Assembly (NCBI GenBank): GCA_942491555.1
Contig: CALOBN010000005.1
Location: 682,001-746,000, forward strand
Length of the DNA stretch: 64,000 bases
Direction of reading: 5' to 3'
Source: Marinihelvus sp942491555
Lineage (GTDB): Bacteria; Pseudomonadota; Gammaproteobacteria; Xanthomonadales; SZUA-36
This document shows, piece after piece, positions 59,129 to 64,000 of this stretch; positions within the stretch are counted from its first letter, which is position 1; each line of letters starts with the position of its first letter. A program made the translations under genes and the position numbers. Under the pieces are notes generated by a model. The model did no database searches. It was not told the origin of the DNA and saw only the letters and a program-made list of their open reading frames with translations.

Positions 59129-60703
59129 TTAGTTAAAGCTCGGTGGCTCCTGGAGCGTTTCCAGGACTTTTTCCAGGGAGAAGCTGGCAGCTTCCTGCCT
59201 GGGCGGAAACTCCTTGAAGGTTGCCAGGAAATTGCCGACATAGGCTTGCGCAGGAACCAGCAGGTAGGCCCGGTCGATCAACCAGTCATAGTAGGTATTA
59301 GACGTGATCTGGGCGCGTTCAAACGGATCACGACGCAGGTTGAAAATCAGCGGCACACGTAACTCGGTGAACGGGTTGGCCCAGATTTTCAGCGTGCCGA
59401 CCTGGCGTTGCTCCAGGAAGATGATTTTCCAGTCGTTATAGCGCAGCGCCATAAGGTCGCCGTCATCAGAGAAGTAGAAAATCTCTTCGCGCGGTGACAC
59501 ATCTGTCTCACCCGTCAACATCGGCAGGATGTTGTAGCCGTCAAGGTGCACCTTGTAACGACGGTTCATGGAAGAAGAGCGGTAACCATCGAGCAACTCT
59601 TCCTTGATGTCGTCATTACCGCCAATGGCGGCAAAAGTCGGCAGCCAGTCCATGTGATGGACAAGTTCGTTCGTGTAGCTGCCGGCTTCGATCTTGCCAG
59701 GCCAGCGGACGAACGACGGGACGCGCCAGCCACCTTCCCAGTTGGTATTTTTCTCACCACGGAACGGTGTCATACCAGCGTCTGGCCAGGTGTTCATGTG
59801 CGGGCCGTTATCCGTGGAGTAGAAGACGATGGTGTTGTCGGCGATGTTCAGCTCATCCAGTTTGTCCAGGAACAGGCCGATGTGGTCGTCATGCTCAACC
59901 ATGCCGCAGGTGTATTCGTCCGCCTTCGGATAACGTGCCTTACAGGATGCCATTTTTGCCTCGCTCACGTGCGTGCGGAAATGCATGCGCGTGCCGCTCC
60001 ACCAGACAAACCAGGGTGTACCCGCGGCTGTCTGGCGATCGATGAAGTCCAGTGCAGCGGCAGCGGTCTCATCGTCCACCGTTTCCATGCGCTTTTTCGT
60101 CAGCGGGCCGGTATCTTCAATGCGGCCGTCAGCGTAGGAGCGAATCACGCCTCGCGGACCGAATTTTTCCCGGAAGGTCTGGCCGTCAGCCATGACCATC
60201 TCACCTGGATAATCGATGTTTTCCGGCTCTTCTTCGGCATTCAGATGGTAGAGATTGCCGTAAAACTCATCAAAACCGTGGTTGGTCGGCAAATGCTCAT
60301 CCCGGTCGCCCAGGTGGTTTTTACCGAACTGGCCCGTGGCGTAACCAAGGTCTTTCATGATCACGGCAATGGTCGGGTCTTCTTCCTGCATGCCTTCTTT
60401 GGCCCCCGGAAGTCCCACTTTAGACAGGCCCGTGCGAAACACGCTTTGACCCATGATGAAGGACGAACGGCCGGCGGTGCACGACTGCTCACCGTAATAA
60501 TCGGTAAAGCCCATGCCTTCAGCGGCAATACGGTCAATATTGGGCGTTTCATAGCCCATCATGCCGCGGTTGGTGGCGGAAATATTCCAGGTGCCGATAT
60601 CGTCACCCCAGATCACCAGGACATTGGGTTTGTCCTGAGCGAAAGCAGGAGCGACGAAGAGCAGGCTGGTAATTAAGGCCAGGCCACGAGTAATTAAATG
60701 CAT
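59129..60703 (-). CDS. arylsulfatase (type I sulfatase) with CTAGR motif
   Basis: A 524-aa exported sulfatase: signal peptide to about residue 22, metal-binding DDIG (34-37), and the formylglycine signature at 75-79 reading C-T-A-G-R instead of the usual C-x-P-x-R. Downstream are GKNHLGD and DNGPHMNTWPD, both sulfatase-typical. The C-x-A-x-R form still could be matured by an anaerobic-type or FGE-type activating enzyme, which is not encoded in this window. The gene is divergent from a LysR regulator that may control it. Confidence 0.9.
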   Translation of the reverse strand: MHLITRGLALITSLLFVAPAFAQDKPNVLVIWGDDIGTWNISATNRGMMGYETPNIDRIAAEGMGFTDYYGEQSCTAGRSSFIMGQSVFRTGLSKVGLPGAKEGMQEEDPTIAVIMKDLGYATGQFGKNHLGDRDEHLPTNHGFDEFYGNLYHLNAEEEPENIDYPGEMVMADGQTFREKFGPRGVIRSYADGRIEDTGPLTKKRMETVDDETAAAALDFIDRQTAAGTPWFVWWSGTRMHFRTHVSEAKMASCKARYPKADEYTCGMVEHDDHIGLFLDKLDELNIADNTIVFYSTDNGPHMNTWPDAGMTPFRGEKNTNWEGGWRVPSFVRWPGKIEAGSYTNELVHHMDWLPTFAAIGGNDDIKEELLDGYRSSSMNRRYKVHLDGYNILPMLTGETDVSPREEIFYFSDDGDLMALRYNDWKIIFLEQRQVGTLKIWANPFTELRVPLIFNLRRDPFERAQITSNTYYDWLIDRAYLLVPAQAYVGNFLATFKEFPPRQEAASFSLEKVLETLQEPPSFN

Positions 60704-60741
60704 AACAATCTCCGAATTTCTTCAACGTTCAAATATAGCCG

Positions 60742-60766
60742 CTGTCATTACAAAGTTCTGTGACAG
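60742..60766. promoter_or_regulatory. inverted repeat in sulfatase/LysR divergent region
   Basis: ctgtca-N13-tgacag is a 25-bp dyad in the 217-bp gap between the sulfatase and LysR genes; closer to the LysR start the DNA is AT-rich (60870-60920). LysR proteins bind such dyads at divergent promoters, but I cannot verify a T-N11-A core. Low confidence. Confidence 0.35.
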
Positions 60767-60920
60767 AGCATGATTCCAGGGAGTTGGTGGCAAGGCGCTG
60801 GAATCAGGTCCGGTTCCGTTTGCGACCAGCTTCATGCCACGATTTTTTTCAGTCCGCAGTCTGACCTCTCTCTATTATGCAATCAATATATCAAAATGAA
60901 TACTATGATAACTTAAGGTA

Positions 60921-61907
60921 ATGAAATACACCCTGGCGCAAGTTCAGCATGTGCTCGCCCTCGGGCGTTTCCGGCATTTTGGTCGTGCCGCCGAACACCT
61001 GGATATCACCCAGCCTGCTTTGAGCCGGAGCATCAAAGCTTTGGAGGACCGGCTTGGCTGCAGCCTGTTTGAGCGCTCCCGGAGTGGCGTCATGCCAACG
61101 CGTGAAGGAATCCATTTTCTCGAGCGGGGTCATGAATTGCTTACAGCAGCGATGCAGTTGCAGGCTGAATTGGGTCCCATACCGGGCAGTCAGCACGATG
61201 AACTGGGCCTTGCCTGCGGGCTTTATCCGGCCGAAACGACGCTCTCGCCGGTACTGCAACGGCTTACCGCAGAATTTCCAGGCCTTGAGTTAAGCATTGA
61301 GATCACAGACTGGACTCATGCCCGGACACTGCTGGATTCGGGCAGAGGTCAGCTAATGTTTGGAGAAATCGGCCCTGCAAGGGGCCTTGAATCTCAGGTT
61401 ATCAACCAACAGCCGCTCTACGTCATCGTACGGCCGGATCATCCCCTGACCCGTAAATCGGCCCCCGGCGCTAAAGACGTGCTTGCCTACCCCTGGGCCT
61501 GTTCGCGGATCCCGCCGCGCGCTGTCACGCCTTTTCTTCAGGGTGGCGCACAGGGCCGGCTTGACGAAAAAACCGGTTGGTTCACACCCTCCGTGGTTTC
61601 GACATCACTCACCGCTTCCCTTGGCCTGTGTCAGGCGACTGACTGTGTCGCGATTCTGCCCCTGAGCATCGCCTATCCACACCTCGTCGCCGGCGAGGTT
61701 GCCGTGGTGCCGTTCCGGGCTCCATGGTTAAGGCTTAACTCCGGGCTCGCATGGCGCGCCGGGGAGCCGCTATCTCGCGCGGCACAGCGGTTCATTGAGT
61801 TGGCGGAAGAAGAAGAATCAATCCTGCAGCAACGCGAGCTCGAATTGGCCCGTCAACTTGGCATTGAGTATTGGGGCCCGGCTGAAGTGCCGGACGAGTA
61901 CGTCTGA
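60921..61907 (+). CDS. LysR family transcriptional regulator
   Basis: A 328-aa regulator. The N-terminal winged HTH (about 1-60) contains HFGRAAEHLDITQPALSRSIKALEDRLG, the LysR hallmark. The C-terminal effector domain (about 90-300) is periplasmic-binding-protein-like, with unknown ligand. Being divergent from the sulfatase gene suggests it controls that gene or its own promoter (inference). Confidence 0.92.
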   Translation: MKYTLAQVQHVLALGRFRHFGRAAEHLDITQPALSRSIKALEDRLGCSLFERSRSGVMPTREGIHFLERGHELLTAAMQLQAELGPIPGSQHDELGLACGLYPAETTLSPVLQRLTAEFPGLELSIEITDWTHARTLLDSGRGQLMFGEIGPARGLESQVINQQPLYVIVRPDHPLTRKSAPGAKDVLAYPWACSRIPPRAVTPFLQGGAQGRLDEKTGWFTPSVVSTSLTASLGLCQATDCVAILPLSIAYPHLVAGEVAVVPFRAPWLRLNSGLAWRAGEPLSRAAQRFIELAEEEESILQQRELELARQLGIEYWGPAEVPDEYV

Positions 61908-62047
61908 ATCCGGACGAAGCGAACCATGAGCGTTCATCCGTGCAGAGTTTTAAGCGGCATGCTCCCGGGCAGGGGAAAGACATCTTCTCCAGCGCGAGGG
62001 CATAAGCCATAATCCCCCGTGAAATCGCACTGCCACAGGCAATTTAC

Positions 62048-63523
62048 GTGACCCAACAAATTCGTCAGACCAAGATTATCGCAACCCTGGGCCCGGCCAC
62101 CGACGATCCGGCCGTTTTGCGCGCCATGTTCCAGGCAGGAGTGGATGTGGTGCGCATTAATATGTCCCACGGGATGCCCGAGGATCAGATGAGTCGCGCC
62201 CGGTCTGTGCGCGAGGTCTCCGCGGCTCTGGGCAAAGAGGTAGCCATTCTGGTTGATCTCCAGGGACCCAAGATTCGCCTTGAGACCTTCCACAACGATC
62301 ACATTTTTCTCGCCACCGGTGATCCGTTCATCCTCGATGCGAGTCCCGACCCGGCACTCGGCGACCAGATCCGGGTGGGGGTCACCTACAAGGGCCTGGC
62401 CGGAGACGTAAAGCCGGGGAATCTTTTGCTGCTGGACGACGGCATGGTCACCATGACTGTCAAGGAAGTCCGCGGCGACCAGATTCACTGCATCACCGAA
62501 GCCGGCGGGCAGCTGTCCAGCCGTAAGGGCATCAACCTGAAAGGGGGTGGTTTATCCATTCCCGGACTGGCGGAGCGGGATCGCCAGGACATTAAACGTG
62601 CGGCCGAGATGGGCGCTGATTTTCTGGCGGTGTCTTTTCCGCGCCATGCTGATGACATGCGCAGCGCGCGGTTGTTGATCCGCGAGGCAGGCAGCCAGGC
62701 GCGCCTCATCGCGAAGATCGAACGTACCGAAGCGATCGAGAATCTCGAGGAAATCATCGAGGCCTCCCACGCAGCACTGGTCGCGCGCGGCGATCTGGGC
62801 GTGGAAATTGGTGACGCGGAGCTACCCTTCCTGCAAAAGCAGATTATTCGCACGGCGCTGCATCAGAACCGGGTGGCGATCACCGCCACGCAAATGATGC
62901 AGTCGATGGTTGATAACCCGATCCCAACCCGCGCCGAGGTCCTGGACGTGGCCAATGCGGTTATTGATGGCACCGATGCTGTCATGCTCTCGGCCGAGAC
63001 CGCCGTCGGGAATTACCCCGTTGAGGTCGTGCAGGCGATGGACCGGGTATGTCTGGGTGCGGAGCGTCACCTTGAGGCTCAGAAAGAGAACCAGCAGCTC
63101 AATGTGCGCTTTCACCGTATTGATCAGGCCATTGCCTCTGCGGCCATGTTTCTCGTCAAGCACGTGCGCGTTGATGCAATTGTGGCCCTGACCGAATCCG
63201 GCTCCACGGCGCAATGGCTGTCGCGGGTGCGCACTTCTGCGCCGATTTATGCCTTATCGCAGGTGGCGGCCAGCCGCAGGCGAATGGCCCTGTATCGTGG
63301 CGTCTATCCCATTGCGCATCAGCCCTCGGGAAAGAAAATGGAAAAGGTCTTGCGTAACGCGATCACAATGATGCTCGACCGCGGCCTGCTCAAGGTTGGT
63401 GACCGGGTTTTGCTGACCATGGGTGACCGGCTCGATAACGAGGGCGGCACCAACACCATGCGTTTGATCCAGGTCAGCGAAGAGGGTTATGCGGATGCCC
63501 AGACCGAGCTGGACCTTCAATAA
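62048..63523 (+). CDS. pyk: pyruvate kinase
   Basis: Last step of glycolysis: PEP and ADP to pyruvate and ATP. The 491-aa protein starts TKIIATLGPATDDP, has the catalytic Lys region RLIAKIERTEAIENLEEII, ARGDLGVEI, the effector-free TDAVMLSAETAVGNYP, and the C-terminal allosteric domain. GTG 62048 is the start. Which isoenzyme (PykA or PykF) it is cannot be told from this view. Confidence 0.96.
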   Translation: MTQQIRQTKIIATLGPATDDPAVLRAMFQAGVDVVRINMSHGMPEDQMSRARSVREVSAALGKEVAILVDLQGPKIRLETFHNDHIFLATGDPFILDASPDPALGDQIRVGVTYKGLAGDVKPGNLLLLDDGMVTMTVKEVRGDQIHCITEAGGQLSSRKGINLKGGGLSIPGLAERDRQDIKRAAEMGADFLAVSFPRHADDMRSARLLIREAGSQARLIAKIERTEAIENLEEIIEASHAALVARGDLGVEIGDAELPFLQKQIIRTALHQNRVAITATQMMQSMVDNPIPTRAEVLDVANAVIDGTDAVMLSAETAVGNYPVEVVQAMDRVCLGAERHLEAQKENQQLNVRFHRIDQAIASAAMFLVKHVRVDAIVALTESGSTAQWLSRVRTSAPIYALSQVAASRRRMALYRGVYPIAHQPSGKKMEKVLRNAITMMLDRGLLKVGDRVLLTMGDRLDNEGGTNTMRLIQVSEEGYADAQTELDLQ

Positions 63524-63709
63524 GTATCCGAACGAAAAAATTCGACGGGTAGCAGTTTGGAGTTGTTCCAACACACGCTATAAAATGCCGGGCTGCCCTG
63601 TAAATTCGGGCTGGTCCGGGAACGGGTGTGATCCATGCAGGTTTCATCCCATGTCGAGACCTTGCAGCGCCCTGCCGCTGACCAAAGTTCAACCAATGGA
63701 GCGGCGCGT

Positions 63710-63745
63710 ATGAGTGACGATCACCATGACCGAGCAATCGCATGA
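63710..63745 (+). other. 11-codon upstream ORF coupled to maeB
   Basis: ATG 63710 encodes MSDDHHDRAIA and stops at TGA 63743-63745, overlapping the malic enzyme ATG (ATGA). ggag sits 8 nt before this ATG. It could be a leader peptide that couples or gates translation of maeB; a second tiny frame ends at 63713 just before it. Short frames like this arise by chance, so confidence is low. Confidence 0.35.
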
Positions 63746-64000
63746 CCGATAATTTCAAAGAGCGTGCCCTGGACTATCACCGGCTACCAACGCCGGGGAA
63801 AATCAAGGTCTCGCCAACCAAAGCCCTGACCACCGCCAAAGATCTCGCGCTCGCCTATTCGCCGGGCGTGGCAGCGGCCAGTGAGCTGATCCACAAGGAT
63901 CCCGCCGAGGCGGGCAATCTGACCATTCGTGGCAACCTGGTCGGCGTTATCACCAATGGCACAGCGGTTCTCGGTTTGGGTGACATCGGGCCATTGGCCG
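63742..64000 (+). CDS. maeB: NADP-dependent malic enzyme, N-terminal part (runs off the window)
   Basis: Oxidatively decarboxylates malate to pyruvate. The visible 86 codons read MTDNFKERALDYHRLPTPGKIKV... and include LAYSPGVA and GVITNGTAVLGLGDIGPLA, the conserved MaeB N-terminal domain that binds substrate. The rest, including a probable C-terminal phosphotransacetylase-like domain, is outside the window. It lies 219 bp after pyk, so with pyk and pckG it covers the PEP-pyruvate-malate node. Confidence 0.93.
   Translation, partial: MTDNFKERALDYHRLPTPGKIKVSPTKALTTAKDLALAYSPGVAAASELIHKDPAEAGNLTIRGNLVGVITNGTAVLGLGDIGPLA

Noticed and set aside
59546..60676. 376-codon open frame on the plus strand opposite the sulfatase
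   Set aside because: Antisense shadow of a gene with intact sulfatase motifs and signal peptide.
1..64000. CRISPR arrays, insertion sequences, prophage genes, tRNA/rRNA genes
   Set aside because: Looked for spaced direct repeats, transposase or integrase motifs and tRNA arms; none seen by eye.
1..64000. WG-CTERM or PEP-CTERM substrates for the exosortase
   Set aside because: C-termini of all called genes were checked; none has the motif, hydrophobic helix and basic end.

Overview
This 64 kb window is chromosomal DNA from a GC-rich gammaproteobacterium. The support is the set of gene families: E. coli-type FadE (828 aa), RppH, Bfr with Bfd, PilT/PilU, an aroK-aroB-hemE run, exosortase H, and a Pgk whose N-terminus aligns with Pseudomonas Pgk. 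The mix of PilTU, GTP-type PckG, XrtH, a sulfatase and an octaheme cytochrome suggests an aerobic, probably marine or sediment lineage near Chromatiales/Woeseiales, but that placement is weak inference. I see no tRNA, rRNA, CRISPR array, insertion sequence, integrase or prophage gene. The window opens just upstream of lemA and closes inside a malic enzyme gene.

Layout. 0.1-4.5 kb: lemA and an M48 membrane protease, then a convergent GMC oxidoreductase. 4.5-10 kb: an RND pump (permease then adaptor) and an MFS-fold transporter. 10-11.8 kb: a BtuCD/FecCD-like ABC transporter without its binding protein. 11.9-15.6 kb: rppH, an M28 peptidase, and an iron block (Fur-boxed bfd, bfr, sufT). 15.6-20.8 kb: fadE with a divergent TetR regulator, and pckG. 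20.9-23 kb: ECF sigma factor, membrane anti-sigma candidate and a DUF4097 protein with an 18-residue SGD ladder. 23-25.9 kb: two overlapping membrane GTPases. 26-28.7 kb: aroK-aroB-hemE. 28.8-32 kb: xrtH-pdxH facing yggT-proC-yggS. 32-36.6 kb: pilT-pilU, a structured RNA/leader candidate, and a two-component system. 36.6-39 kb: small envelope proteins and a barrel-only TonB-receptor-like protein. 39-45.6 kb: Usp, AGCS symporter, tkt-gap-pgk. 45.6-49.7 kb: a PlpD-like patatin, divergent from a TPP-riboswitch thiamine-salvage operon. 49.7-57.3 kb: a repeat surface protein, a DUF4136 lipoprotein, an octaheme-TPR cytochrome, an SDR protein and an unknown protein. 57.3-62 kb: a PafA-like phosphatase and a sulfatase with a divergent LysR regulator. 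62-64 kb: pyk and maeB.

Functional themes. Central carbon metabolism (tkt, gap, pgk, pyk, pckG, maeB) is spread over several operons. The clearest regulatory logic is at four places. A Fur box sits on a consensus -35 before bfd. A TPP riboswitch precedes a three-gene thiamine uptake and phosphorylation operon. Three in-phase TTAAC repeats precede a hairpin-rich untranslated segment and a PmrAB/QseBC-like two-component system. Inverted repeats lie in the fadE/tetR divergent promoter. The most novel-looking items are the structured RNA before the two-component system, the barrel-only receptor-like protein, the three-repeat Tyr/Gly-rich surface protein, and the octaheme-HEAT-TPR fusion.
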